This document shows positions 50,002-61,564 of a stretch of DNA of 64,000 nt, piece by piece. The stretch is taken from the NCBI GenBank assembly GCA_041399205.1, contig JAWKTK010000027.1, positions 54,167 to 118,166 of the forward strand. The letters run 5' to 3'. How positions within the stretch are numbered: position 1 is the stretch's first letter; each line of letters begins with the position of its first letter. The translations under genes were made by a program, and so were the position numbers. Origin of the DNA: JAGQOZ01 sp041399205. Lineage in GTDB: Bacteria > Planctomycetota > Planctomycetia > Pirellulales > Pirellulaceae. Below the pieces are notes generated by a model, which had not been told where the DNA came from, ran no database searches, and worked only from the letters and a program-made list of their open reading frames with translations.

Positions 50002-51618
50002 TTAAAAGAAGCTATTTACCAAGACCGCAACTTCATAGTCAAACTGCTTATCATCGCCGTCGCGCATCGGAACCGTAACGCCAGATGTTATCGTCCAATT
50101 GTCTCGCATTTGAAAATGGAACCCTCCGGTGGCGGACAAAACGTCCAAACGGTTCGACAGGTCGGTAACGGTAATACCATTTCCTGTTACGACATCTGCG
50201 TCGGTAAGCGTGGTGTTGTAATGCAGTTCAGCAATCAATGCAGCTTTCCGCAGGGGCGTACATTCGCACGGGGATTGATAGAACCAATATCCTCCAGAAA
50301 CGTCTAATAGCATCCAGGTTGAATCCTGCAGTGTTCCCAGATGCGGCAGTGATCTGCCGGAGGCGTCACCAGCCACGGGATTTCCATTCAGATCAAAATC
50401 GAATTGATAAAAACCCTGAACCCAATAATCTTGGTTGGGCGCCCACGCGGCGGCCAAGAAAGGCGAAAGGTGAATACTACGATTGTTAATCTGAAGCAGT
50501 TGTTCTCCAGTTGAACGATACAGACGAGTATCATCGCCCGTGGGTAACGCAAACGCGATGCCCCACGTGGTCAGCAGCGTGCGAGATTGTGTCAGCACGT
50601 CCTTGAAAATGAAGGTCACGTTGCCTAATTCTGTATTTCGAGCAAGTGCGCCGCCTTCAACTTGGGTGCTGTCTAAGGTTGCGGCAAAGGGAATTCGCAC
50701 ATCAATGGAAGTGAGTCCATTCGCGATTGTCTTTTCAAGTCCAAACGTATAGCGATTCACGTCCCCAATTCCACTGATAACGTCATTGAAGAAGCGGTAA
50801 TCCAAGTAAAAGCGGTTTCGGGGAATTGGGCTATTGTTTTCGGCAATCTTGACGCGTCGCACGGCGATGCCACCTACACCTGGCAACGCAATTTCTTCCT
50901 TAGTTGAATAGCTGTAAAAAGCTCTCCATGTCGGATCGTCGTTCACTGGGTCACCGTTTTGCGCAGATTCCTGGCCGCTGTTACCTACATAGACGACGCG
51001 ACCACCATCAAAAACAAAATCTGGACCGGGACTCGTGTCGGAATCATTCGGCGGAAGTGGTTCGGTGATTTCAAACGAATCAATCTGGGCATCGCCCGAA
51101 GCGTCACTCCCAGTTCCGGGAACGGAAAAGAAGTCCCCAAATGCGCCGTTGACTTGGCGTTCGAAACCAACCAGCGAATTGGCGTCCAGCGGCACTCCGG
51201 ATAACAACTGCCCTTGGACCGCAAAGTTTGATTCAACTTGATTTCGAATTAGTACGGTTTGGTTGCCTCCGTCGAAGAGTTCGGACAAAACCATCGGCAT
51301 AGGAAAGTTCATGCCCAACCAAAACAATTGACTATTGGCCATCGATGCTTGCGGCCCTCCGAGTTGCGGCCATTGTGGTTCGATCGCACTCGGTTGTGGC
51401 GCTAATACACTCTGTGAAAAGTCCGGCATACCAGCAGCGGAAAAACCGGCTTGGGCTTTTTCAACTTCAGAATCAATCTTGACAATCGGCGATGGGTGAT
51501 AGGACGGCAACGGTGGCGGTCCAAATGGATCCGTTGTGGTAGGTGACTGCCCCTGTAAGGCGTTGCCTAGTGTTAAGCAAAACAGGGCAGCAACACTGCT
51601 GTATTTCCTAGCTACCAT
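50002..51618 (-). CDS. Outer-membrane beta-barrel-like protein
   Basis: 538 residues. AAGGAAGG just precedes the ATG. There is a signal peptide (SSVAALFCLTLGNALQGQ), then a Pro-rich linker (PFGPPPLPSYHPSP). The second half consists of alternating hydrophobic/polar strands (FYLDYRFFNDVISGIGDVNR; ITSGVTVPMRDGDDKQFDYE) and ends in NSFF, a C-terminal Phe typical of barrel insertion signals. It resembles large planctomycete outer-membrane transporter-like barrels, but the family is not certain. It is the first gene of a probable two-gene operon with the giant secreted protein. Confidence 0.75.
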   Translation of the reverse strand: MVARKYSSVAALFCLTLGNALQGQSPTTTDPFGPPPLPSYHPSPIVKIDSEVEKAQAGFSAAGMPDFSQSVLAPQPSAIEPQWPQLGGPQASMANSQLFWLGMNFPMPMVLSELFDGGNQTVLIRNQVESNFAVQGQLLSGVPLDANSLVGFERQVNGAFGDFFSVPGTGSDASGDAQIDSFEITEPLPPNDSDTSPGPDFVFDGGRVVYVGNSGQESAQNGDPVNDDPTWRAFYSYSTKEEIALPGVGGIAVRRVKIAENNSPIPRNRFYLDYRFFNDVISGIGDVNRYTFGLEKTIANGLTSIDVRIPFAATLDSTQVEGGALARNTELGNVTFIFKDVLTQSRTLLTTWGIAFALPTGDDTRLYRSTGEQLLQINNRSIHLSPFLAAAWAPNQDYWVQGFYQFDFDLNGNPVAGDASGRSLPHLGTLQDSTWMLLDVSGGYWFYQSPCECTPLRKAALIAELHYNTTLTDADVVTGNGITVTDLSNRLDVLSATGGFHFQMRDNWTITSGVTVPMRDGDDKQFDYEVAVLVNSFF

Positions 51619-51711
51619 AGTCCCTTCCTTGTGTCCTGAACTGGATGCCCCAGTGAAGGCAGGAAGGGAGTGTAGTGAAAAGAGTTTTTATTGTCACCGC
51701 CATTTTCGCCA

Positions 51712-54479
51712 TCAAATTCCGGACGGAACAAGCTTTTCAAGTGCTTGCTTCTCCAGTGATAGCATTTGTTTGTCGGTCGGTTCTTTTTCCCTGTAAAGGG
51801 TGATAAGTTCCTTTAGCCGTGCGCCCAAACCGGAGATGCTTTCCGCGAGAAATTGACGGGTACTTTCATTGCCATCTTTCGCATCCATTCCAATTGCTAC
51901 TTCGCAAGCTTGCTTGAAGAAATCCAGACCTTCAGATATTGCAAGCTTAATCTCGTCTAAATGTCTTAGTTGGGCCGTACGCAGAACTGCCAAATGGACA
52001 AGGTTCAGCACTGCATTGTACCTCTGGTCGAAGGGTGCGTAGGGTAACTGGTCACCAAAAAAGTGAGCGGCCCGCATTCGCAGGAAGTAACTGGGATTTG
52101 ACACGCCGGTCTTTTTCGAATAGGCGTCGCCGGCTATGGCAGCATGATCATACGTTATGGGCAGTAACAAGTCTGCTTCACCATTAATCATGGCGTTGTA
52201 TTCGAAAAGATATGTCGCGTTCATCAATTGCTGCCGGACTTCCAAGAGTTTGGTATGTTCGGCTGTGTCGAAATTGGGGCCGTGCAACATAAGGAAAATC
52301 CGAGCTTGAGTCAGGTCAAAGCTGACTTGGATTTCCCGTAGTTGATTGCCGATGATCGAATCTTTCTTGGGTAGCTTGTCGAGCGCCGTTACGATTATTC
52401 TGTCTCCCTGCTTAATCCGCTGCTGGCATTCGTCCAGCCATGCTTGCCGTTTCGGCTCGGGCAATCCCTGAGCGTAGATGAAATAATCTAGGGATAGTTG
52501 GTAGTAGAAGTTCGCGAGATCTCGCAGAGTAAATGGATCAGTTTGACCGTAGGCAGTCTGATCGGGATCGTACTTGCCTTTAATCTCTTTTTCCAATGCG
52601 GCCATCCTGGCAATACGCTGGTCAGCCGATTCGTTTCGATTTGCTAGATGATTCGAAAGATGACTATGATTGGCCATGCTATTGGCGTATAGCCTCAAGG
52701 CCGTTTTCGTTTCGGCTTCCGTCTTTTCGTTGTGTTTCCCCTTGTTCAATTGCTCATATATTTTCTGCCGTTCGTGCATGACCGTCTCTGCTTTGGAAAC
52801 GGCCTCTTCGAATCGTCTTTCCTTTGCCAGGTTCGCTACCAGCGCCATCTGCATTTTCGTGACGATAAGCCTAGTGTGCGGATCGTTATTATGCTCTTGA
52901 TACTTGTCGATTAACGCTGGGTAGCCTGGATTTTCCCCTTTTAGATCCACTACCTTAGCTTTGACAAAATCTAAATCAATGCCTTGGATGTTGGACCGCC
53001 GCAACAGATCCTGGTTCCGATCTAGTTGATTTTGAATCACGCCTGCAAAGCCTGCAACAATGTCTCCGGCATTCTTGCCTTCCCAATCAGGAAGAAGGCT
53101 AACAAACTCGCCTACGACGCGGTCGGATGTATCACGTTCTGTTTTCAGGTTGCGAAAATAAATCGATACCGCAACAAAGGAAGCGAAGCTCACCAACAGC
53201 AATGCTGCCGATGTACAAGCAATCGTGACTGCCAGATTGCGTCGGCTGTTGGCCGCTCGAAACGTTCGTTCGACTACAGTCTCGGTATAGCCAGAAACGT
53301 GGTCACCGGCCAAATAGTTTTCGATTTCCGAACGCATGGCTGCAACGCTATGGAAACGATGCTCTGGGGCAGCGGCTGTTGCGCGACGACAAATTGCCTT
53401 CAATGCTCCAGCTACCGGGGCTCGGTCCAGATCGTAGGAACGAATATTGCCTACCTGAGCTCGCTTATCGTCATCTCGCCCACCGTAAGGCGAAGAACCT
53501 GTAAGAATGTGAAACAACGTTGTACCCAACAGAAAGATGTCTGTCTTCTCGGTTGGGGATTTTCCCTGAGCTTGTTCGGGTGCTTGGTATCGCGGGTTCT
53601 TGCCTTTAACAACTTCGTAATTTCCATCCAATGTGCGAACACACGCCAGGCCCCAGTCTAGGAGGAAGGGGTCTCCCGATTCACTGATTCGAATATTTAG
53701 AGGTGAGATATCACAATGCAGAATGTCTTTCTCGTGGGCAATTTCTATTGCAGAGCAGATGTCGCAAAAGTAGCGAAGAATGATGCGAAGGCGTCGATCA
53801 AACTCGGATCTCGCAAGTGCTCGTTCTTGGCGGGGCATCGATATGTCGTTTCTTGTCCCAAAGTGCAGTTCATCAATTGCCGAAATCAGATCCCTCCCGC
53901 TTATCAGCTCCATTGCGTACCAAGGTTGACCGTCCTTTGTTTCGCCCATTCCCAGCACCTTTGGAAGCATCTTATTCGCGAGCCTGGCGCAATTCCTGGC
54001 TTCAGAAACGAAATCATCCCTAGGGAGTTTGCCGTTGGAGAATTTGACAGCAATTTCTCGATTAAACATGTGGTCTCGACATCTCCAAACATCCCCCATT
54101 CCACCTTGCCCCAAAGGCCGTTCGCCAACTTTGAGAATTCCAGTCGTGATTCGAAGCAATCTGATGATCCTGTATCATTTTGACGAAATTGCTGAGACGC
54201 TGCGCTTTCGCCCAACGCTCTGGTGATTTCGCTTAGCGTCTTGGCGATGCCCGTGACGGCGTCGCCTTCGCTTTCCATCACGTCACTTTGATCTTGGCGA
54301 AGACGTTGGCTATCTTCGTTTGATAAGTCTAGCAATTCGCTGAAGGCTTCTTGGACGGTAGCAAATCTGCCGCTTCTCCACTCTTGCACTCCCTCCAGGA
54401 ATTGATACGACGTCAATCTTCGATTCTTTACCGCTACTAGCCCACACAGTAAATTGTCCAAAACGGCGTTTTCATCCAT
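51712..54479 (-). pseudogene. Membrane-anchored Ser/Thr kinase with one frameshift between N-terminal and kinase domains
   Basis: The N-terminal ~105 codons (from ATG 54479: LLCGLVAVKNRRLTSYQFLE) are the planctomycete kinase leader region. Near 54160 the frame changes, and the kinase continues in the new frame to 51712. Motifs: LGQGGMGDVWRCRD, IAVKFSN, ILHCDISPLNIRI (HCD; Asp and Asn kept), LLDWGLACV (DWG for DFG, common in planctomycetes) and NPRYQAPEQAQG. Then a membrane helix (CTSAALLLVSFASFVAV) and a ~480-residue helical TPR-like domain ending LEKLVPSGI. A single indel restores a ~920-residue protein, so this is probably one functional gene. It diverges from the sigma-like gene across 131 bp, a pairing typical of planctomycete signalling units. 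Confidence 0.85.
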
Positions 54480-54610
54480 GGGATGTCCTTTTGCAAAGGG
54501 ATTTGGAAACTATTCTTCTGGCCAGCCGCAGCCTGACAAATCTTGGGTAACGAGCAAAACCTCAGAGACTGAGTTAGTTCGCTTCAAATACTGGAATAGG
54601 ACACAGAATT

Positions 54611-55783
54611 ATGAATGATCTGCTTGGGGCAACACAAGTTACGATGCTCGAGAAGTTGCGATCGAACGATCCAGATGTTCGCCGGAAGGCTTTTGAGCGC
54701 TTTGTTATTCAATATTTGGACGGCATCTCGGCTTACGTGAAAGCTTGCTATCGAGGTGCAGATGCAGACGATATCACCAACGATTTTTTTGCGTACAAAA
54801 TGGAGCCGGTTGTCAATAACTGGAGTCCGGATCGGCCGTTTCGGCCCTATCTGAAGACGTGTTTACGTCGTATGCGAACCGGAAAAAAACAGCCCATCCC
54901 TGCGGAAAATATCGAAACTGCCGAAACACATGGCTTTGACGCCATTGATGTGGGTGAAACTGTGGCTTGGCTGGAAGAATCCCGACAACGCATGCACGAA
55001 TATTGTCAAACCAAGCCCGAAACATGGGGCAAGGTCTTCCATCACTACTTTGAAAAAGTGCTCTGGGAAGGTGCCACGCCTCCAAGCTACCGAGAATTGG
55101 CGACGCTTTGCGGTCTGGCAGGTGACGGCAATAAAAGCATCGACGGGTATGTGGCTCGAGTCAAATCACTATTCTTCACGACGATTAAGCAAGTGATCGA
55201 AGAATATACCGGCGACACGGAAGAAGCTTGTCAAGAACAAGTTCGGTTGCTTACCGAAACAAGGATGGGGCTGCACATCTTAAGTGCGTTGCAGGGCCAA
55301 CACCGCGATGAAAATGATCATCAGTTAGCCGACAATTCGCCGTCATCCGATGTAAACATGCTCACGACTTACCTTTCCTCGCAAGCCAACTGGTCCGAAG
55401 TCGATCCCGCGGAAGTCGCCGATGCCGTTCAGTTTGTTTTGAATGTTTCGTTTACGAAAGGCAGCCAGGCAACAACAGTGGGCGAATTCTTGTCCAACGG
55501 AGCTTCAGCACACCTTCCCGACATGGAATCGGCCAGAAACGCAATTGGTCCGCTGATGCGTCGAGCGAAATTGAATGGCAACGTGGCTTTAGAAACCGCG
55601 GTTGGAATGGTGGACTTCGCTTTGCTTTCAACTGCGTTAACAACCCATGGATTATGGGCGTCCAGTCGTAAGCCAACGGATGTCCTGGATGGGCTTGTCG
55701 CAGCAGTCAACGCGGAATGGCTGTCCGATGATTTGCGAACCATCATGCGACAGGCGATTGATGTGATTCGAAAACGACGCTAG
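54611..55783 (+). CDS. Sigma-factor-like regulator with long C-terminal extension
   Basis: 390 residues, AGGACA upstream of the ATG. The N-terminal ~230 residues resemble a planctomycete ECF-type sigma factor: KAFERFVIQYLDGISAYVKA, ADDITNDFFAYKME (region 2, core binding) and RPYLKTCLRRM. Then comes SYRELATLCGLAGDGN, a region-4-like helix-turn-helix. The remaining ~160 residues are helical with no recognised domain. Divergent pairing with a kinase suggests that phosphorylation controls it. A terminator hairpin (55795-55830) follows. Confidence 0.7.
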   Translation: MNDLLGATQVTMLEKLRSNDPDVRRKAFERFVIQYLDGISAYVKACYRGADADDITNDFFAYKMEPVVNNWSPDRPFRPYLKTCLRRMRTGKKQPIPAENIETAETHGFDAIDVGETVAWLEESRQRMHEYCQTKPETWGKVFHHYFEKVLWEGATPPSYRELATLCGLAGDGNKSIDGYVARVKSLFFTTIKQVIEEYTGDTEEACQEQVRLLTETRMGLHILSALQGQHRDENDHQLADNSPSSDVNMLTTYLSSQANWSEVDPAEVADAVQFVLNVSFTKGSQATTVGEFLSNGASAHLPDMESARNAIGPLMRRAKLNGNVALETAVGMVDFALLSTALTTHGLWASSRKPTDVLDGLVAAVNAEWLSDDLRTIMRQAIDVIRKRR

Positions 55784-55794
55784 GGATACAAAAA

Positions 55795-55830
55795 AATGAC
55801 GGCTGGACGGTTAAACGTGCAGCCGTCATT
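55795..55830. terminator. Bidirectional terminator
   Basis: AATGACGGCTG (55795-55805) pairs perfectly with CAGCCGTCATT (55820-55830), an 11-bp stem with a 14-nt loop. It is preceded by seven A, so on the minus strand it is followed by a T-run. It serves the convergent sigma-like and PH-domain genes. Confidence 0.8.
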
Positions 55831-55849
55831 ACTGTTTCATTTGAGGTGG

Positions 55850-56455
55850 CTACGATTCCACCGCCGATACGCCTCGTTGTTCAACTGCTTGGTACCGGGC
55901 CTCCATCAGCTCGTAGAATAGGCGACGACCACCATAAACCGGTCCGATGATGGAATAGCGACTTGTTGGATCATTCGCCACAACCGTGATCGAACCGAGC
56001 CCGAACACAGCTTCCACTGCATCACGACGAAAAATCAAATCGCGAACTCGCCACAATTCAATTGTCTTGATGGTTTTGGTTAGGACACCTTGTTCGAATT
56101 GGATCCGTTCGTTGGTTACCGTGTACGTCGTCGCACTCCAACCAATCCATGTCCACATACAGCGCAAACCGAATATGCATACCATAGCCAACAGACACAT
56201 TTGCATGTACCGCACCAAATCAGGCGATGCCTGTAGTCCCGCATTCAAATCAGCCAATAATGCCACAACATCCGGGTCGGTAGACAATTCACCCAATTGA
56301 CGTGGGCCGGCCGCCAACAGCGTATGGACTCCTAGGCAGATACCGGCAAACACAGCATTCCACGCGGTGGTGACAAGTGGAATGACACCCGACATGCGTC
56401 CGCGATAGTAAACAACTGACTGACCGGCTCGTTCCGGAATCCTTGGCCGTAACAT
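55850..56455 (-). CDS. PH-domain (bPH2/YdbT-like) membrane protein
   Basis: 201 residues. A short N-terminus (VVYYRGRMSGVIPLVTTAW) leads into two hydrophobic segments (AVFAGICLGVHTLLAAG; CLLAMVCIFGLRCMWTWIG), then a bacterial PH domain: YTVTNERIQFEQGVLTKTIK, ELWRVRDLIFRRDAVEAVFG and GSITVVANDPTSRYSIIGPV. This is the usual layout of bPH2 proteins, whose role is not settled but is linked to membrane stress. The frame is intact. Confidence 0.85.
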   Translation of the reverse strand: MLRPRIPERAGQSVVYYRGRMSGVIPLVTTAWNAVFAGICLGVHTLLAAGPRQLGELSTDPDVVALLADLNAGLQASPDLVRYMQMCLLAMVCIFGLRCMWTWIGWSATTYTVTNERIQFEQGVLTKTIKTIELWRVRDLIFRRDAVEAVFGLGSITVVANDPTSRYSIIGPVYGGRRLFYELMEARYQAVEQRGVSAVES

Positions 56456-56497
56456 CGTCCAACTCCTGTTTCGTGTCCAACATCTGCTTTCATCACA

Positions 56498-56743
56498 TCA
56501 TGTGTCCAACGACACACGATCCGTCCACCAAACAATCCAGTCGCATGGAACACTACGCTTCCAGTTGCCATGATTTGTGCCTTTGACGCTCGGCCGATTC
56601 CCGCGGTCGGTGTGGCCGGAAATCGCCCAAATCGCAGCCTGTCGAGCTTCACTGCTGGGGGCAGTCGGGTCCTTGTTCAATACGGACGTCTTTCCAATCG
56701 TGCCAATACTTCCTGTCGATAATGAGCTTGTCTTGACGTTCAT
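56498..56743 (-). CDS. Small hypothetical protein
   Basis: From ATG 56743 an 81-residue product begins MNVKTSSLSTGSIGTIGKTS and contains SEARQAAIWAISGHTDRGNR. It has no membrane helix and no family is recognised. It lies upstream of and in the same direction as the PH-domain gene (42 bp). The assignment rests on composition and position only. Confidence 0.35.
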   Translation of the reverse strand: MNVKTSSLSTGSIGTIGKTSVLNKDPTAPSSEARQAAIWAISGHTDRGNRPSVKGTNHGNWKRSVPCDWIVWWTDRVSLDT

Positions 56744-56887
56744 GGTTTCCTCGTTGGCATTTGTGTTTTTATGAATCATAAGTAATTACCACTGAACAAG
56801 TGACTTCTACGCCATACACTCCGTTTTTGAAAGAACCAGCATCTTTTTTACCGTCGTTCCGCAATGGCCCGGCTTTTCCGAGCAGGC

Positions 56888-57061
56888 TCCGCTGCCTTCC
56901 TAATTTGACAGGTTGCAAGCCCTCGGTAGGTGGATAGAATTTGGCTTGGCGGCACGATGCGTTCAATTCGAATCGTATATGGTTCGAACCGGCCGCAGCA
57001 TAATTGACCGAGTTGTCTGGAACTGAGTGCATTTGTCATTTGATCTTCGTGGAGCCACACA
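56888..57061 (+). promoter_or_regulatory. Conserved upstream region of TPR-CHAT copy 2
   Basis: Near-identical to 23583-23758, including TTGACA (56905-56910) and GTGGAG before the start. Here no kinase gene precedes it, so the region was duplicated together with the CHAT gene. Confidence 0.5.
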
Positions 57062-60000
57062 GTGCAAAATCGTCTGGGATGGATTGGAACTCTGGGCCTG
57101 GTGTGGTGTGTCTCAGGCGGCGTGGCTGCAGGCGCAGAAAGCTTCGCCAGCCGATACGGAATCAGTAAACGTACAGGCACCCGAGCTGAAGCCCGTTTTT
57201 TCAGACGATTTTCCAAGGATAGCGCGGCGACTATGAAATCGCTGGCGATGTGAAATGGGAAAAGGGTAAATTGACCCTGGAGCGAAGGCGCGTTGATCGG
57301 TCGTCAGATGAACGGCGGCAGCTGGGCGAAAGTCTCGTTGAAACTGGGCGAATTAGAACCCGCAGACGGCAAGCCAGCCGAATTACAGATTTGGTTTATG
57401 CTGGATGGCACGTGAGTGCTTCGTGAGAATTCAACGGCACGTGGCAAGCGCTGATGGCGTATGCGGAATGGTATCTCTGTTTGGTGCAGTAATAATGGCC
57501 AACATACTGCGTCACTTGTTCATGAGCTGCCGATCAACAAGGACATTCCAGCCTAGTCTGGACGTGGAATACCGACACGGCTTGGTGCAAGTCACTTCTG
57601 AAGAGCGGCATTTGTTTGCGGCATCAATCAGCACAACAATGTTGCCCAGGTTGGTTATAGCTCGAGCAATGCACGAGCTGACAGAAATGTCAATTTCGAC
57701 CATCGATCGCCAGCTGAGCTCACAGCAGAACAGAATGAAGAACCCGATGAGCCAAATTCTGCAGTGCAGGAATACATGTGTTCAGATCAGGAAGGCAACT
57801 ATTCAGCTGCCATTCCTATTGCAGAACGTGTATTGGACATCCAAAAAACGCGTCCTTGGCGTACAGCATCCCGACTATGCCACCAGCCTGAATAACTCGC
57901 TGCTCTTTACACGACGTCAGGCCGGACTACGCGCGTGCGGAGCCGCTTCAAACAGGCACTGGAGATCGATAAAGCGGCGGCGGAGCGGGCTCAACATCCC
58001 GGCTATGCCACCAACCTGAATAACCTCGCTGGGCTTTACCAATATCAGGGTGACTACGCGCCGTGCGGAGCCGCTTTACAAACAGGCACTTGAGATCAGA
58101 AGAGCGGCGGCACGGGCGAACAGCATCACTCTATGCCCAAAGCCTGAATAACCTCGCTAGTGTTTACAAAGATCAAGCCGACTACGCACGTGCGGAGCCG
58201 CTACCAAACAGGCACTGGACGTCGCAAAGCTGGCGATGGGCGAACAGCATCCCGAATATGCCACCTGGCTGAATAACCTCGCTCTGCTTTACAAGCTCAG
58301 GCGGACTTCGCGCGTGCGGAGCCGCTTTTCAAACAGGCACTGGAGATCAGAAAATCGGCGGCCTGGGTGAACAGCATCCAAGCTGTGCCACCAGCCTGCA
58401 TAACCTCCTTTCCTTTACGACGCTCGGGCGGACTACGCGTGCGAGGCCGGCACAAGCAGGCACTCGAGATCACCAAAGCGGCACGGGTGAACAACATCAA
58501 ACTATGCCATCAGCTTGGCTAACCTCCTCGACTTCCGACGCTCAGGGTGACTACGCGCGTGCGGAGCCTTTTCAAACAGGCAATCGAGATTTTCCGATTG
58601 GCGGCGCAGACAACAGCATACCGTCTGCCACCCAGCCTGAATGACTCCTTCGCTTTACAACGCTCGGGCAGACTACGCGTGCGGGCCTTCCTGGCAGGCA
58701 CTGGAATCACCAAATCGGCGCTGGGCGAACAGCATCCCGACTATGCCGCCAACCTGACCGCCTCGCTGGTGTTTGCAAGCTCAGGGTGACTACGCGCGTG
58801 CGGAGCCGCTTTACAAGCAGGCACTCGAGATCACCGTCGACGCTGGGCGAACAGCATCCCGACTACGCCAGCTTGGCTAACCTCGCTCGACTTTACGACC
58901 ATCCAGGCCAGACCTACGCGCGTGTGAGCCTTTTCAAACAGGCAATCGAGATTTTCCGATTGGCGGCAGGGCAACAACATACCGTCTATGCCACCAGCCA
59001 CCAGACCGGCCTCGCTTCGCTACAACGCTCAGGCAGACACGCGCGTGCGCGAGCCGCTTTGCAAACGAGCACTGGAGATTTACCAGTTGACGCTCGGCGA
59101 ACAGCATTCCGATTATGCCGCCTGCGTAAATGACCTCGCTTGTGTTTACCAAGCTCAGGGTGACTACGCTGAAGTGCCGGAACCGCTTTACAAGCAGGCA
59201 CTCGAGATCACCAAAGCGGCGCTGGGTGAACAGCATCAGCTATGCCACCAGCACAGATAACCTCGCTCTTCTTTACCAAGATCAGGCGGACTACGCCGCA
59301 GAGCGGAGCCGTAACAAACAGGCACTCGAAATCCAGAGAAAATCGGCACAGGCGAACGGCATCCCGACTATGGCCAAAGCCTGAATAACCTCTTCGCTTT
59401 ACGACGCTCAGAGGTGACTTCGCGTGGAGGCCGCGCAAGCAGGCGCTCGAAGTTGACAAATCGGCTGGGCGAACAGCATCAAGCTATGCCGCCAGCCTGA
59501 ATAACCTCGCTGCTCTTTACGACGCTCAGGCGGACTACGCGCTAAATGCGGAGCCAGCACCACAAACAGGCACTCGAGATCACCAAATCGACGCAGGGCG
59601 AACAGCATCCCGACTATGCCGCCAGCCTGAATAACCTCGCTTGGCTCTATCGGTACCAAGCCAAACCTGGCCGCGGCGAACCTCTTTTCCGCCCAGTATT
59701 GTCAATCCAACGCCAAGTCCTAGATCGCAATGCTGGAATCGAATCGAATCGTCAGCAGATGGCAAATCAAGCGAATGTTAAGCATTGCTTATCGTCAAGA
59801 CTTTCAACGCCGTGGCATTGGGAAACGACAGTATTTCTGCAATAGAAGATCTGTGGCAATGAAAGGAACCGTGACGGCGGCAACAGGCGTATCGAGCTGT
59901 CGCGGGAATCCGCAATTAGCGCCCGCTGTTTCAGGAACTGCAATCGGTTAGTCGCTACCTATCGGATTTATTGATTATACGCCCGCTACACTCCTCCGCC

Positions 60001-61562
60001 AACCGCTTCTCCAGCGGCAGAAGGAAATCTATCAGCGAAACCGAACCGAATGCAGGGCTACGCTTTGCAGCGGCTCAATGATCAGTACGAAGACTTACAA
60101 CAGCAGATTTACCGCTGGTAGCGAAGCGTTCCGGCAAATTCGCGAACCGCTTACCGTTGCCGATGTGCAAGCCGATTGCCCGAAAAGACCGCCTATATCG
60201 ACCTGCTGGAATACCGGCATGCTTCGCCTCGGTTGAATGAATCTGGAAAACTTGATGCTGAAGATCGTTATCGCTTTTTGTGGTCCGGGCTGATCAAGCA
60301 CCGGCGATGATCGACTTGGGTTCCGCCGCAGGGCTAAAAGCGACGCCATCACCGTGTTTCGGCGACCGTTTGAACCAGCCAGGACACTGCGGCAAATCGA
60401 AGCGGCTGCGGTAGCAGCAGGTCAGCAGTTGCACACGCGGTTGTGGTTACCGTTACGGGCCCATCTGTCCGATATCACCCGGCGGTGATTATTTCGCCCG
60501 ATACGGCGTAGGCACCGTTGCTGCCTTGCCGGGAACTGGAAAGGCAGTTATTTGACGGAAGACTATCAGATTGCCATGATTCCCATGGCGCAGCTATTGC
60601 GATCTGATTGGGAAGACGTATTTATTTCAGCGTGAATCCTGGTCTGCTGGTCCTGGGAGATGTCAACTATGACGCCAAGGTGAATTCGCCAGAGTCGACT
60701 TCGCGGAAGCCACTCTGCTTGCCGACGTCAGCATGCGTGCGGCAGGATCTGCGATCGGGACGAACGTGGGATGCGTTACTGGTTTTCGTCAAGAACTGGA
60801 CACGGTTCGATCCTTGTTTGCCAAGCAACATCCCGACGAAACAACCGAATCGCCGCATGGGCGACCAAGCCGACAAGGTTTCTTTTCTGACGGGAAGCCA
60901 GCCGATTTTGGCACGTTACACCTTGATCACGCACGGTTACTTTGAGGGCCGACGGTCAAATCCTTTAGCCAAGTTCACGTCCAACCCGACCGACTCGGCA
61001 TGGATGCGCTTAGAGATTCGATCCCTACTTCAACGCCTATGTGCCGGGGCTGTTGTCCGGTTTGGCATTAGCCGGAGCAGGCTTCAACCGGCGGAAACGG
61101 AGGACATGTTCGATGGAATTTTGCGAGCGTCGAGATCGGGGCTTCTTCGCTGCAGGAGTTGATTTAGTGGTATTGTCCGCGTGCGAAACGGGCAGGCGCG
61201 TGGCAGGTGGCGAAGGATTGGCGACCTACAGCGTTCGTTCCATGTCGCGGGTGCGAAAACGGTGGTGGTTATGGAAGGTGAACGATCACGCGACGCTGAC
61301 ATTGATGAGCGAATTCTATCAAAACCTCTGGGACAAAGAAGTTGAAAAAACGGCCTGCTTCAGCAACGGCGTGTTGGCTAATCCGCGGACGAAAGAGGTG
61401 GTTCGAAGTTTAAGGATCAACGTCGGCCAAATTGATCCAGCGAAACCCGCCCTTCGCCCTCAGAACAACAGCCGCTTGAACCCACGATACTGGGCCGCAT
61501 TTCAGTTGGGCAGCGATTGGAAGTATAAGGCGTTACGCTGCCAGAACGTTTTGCTTTGTTGA
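57062..61562 (+). pseudogene. Secreted TPR-CHAT protein, copy 2, heavily frame-broken
   Basis: It starts with GTG at 57062 where copy 1 has ATG. The same order follows: signal peptide (RLGWIGTLGLVWCVSGG), LamG-like domain, ~14 TPR units (57865-59665) and a CHAT domain. The His region (TLITHGYFE, ~60935) and Cys region (VVLSACETGRR, ~61180) are still visible, but GLG after the Cys is altered. The homologous stop of copy 1 is changed (WKYKALR), so the frame runs on to 61562. Frame changes are even denser than in copy 1 and begin within the N-terminal domain. It is about 0.9 kb shorter, mainly by loss of TPR units. Probably non-functional if the sequence is accurate. Confidence 0.8.
57865..59665 (+). 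repeat. ~126-bp tandem array encoding TPR units (about 14 copies)
   Basis: The same unit as in 24560-27240 but more diverged and with more indels. The difference in copy number between the arrays shows that units are gained or lost. Confidence 0.8.
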
Positions 61563-61564
61563 CG

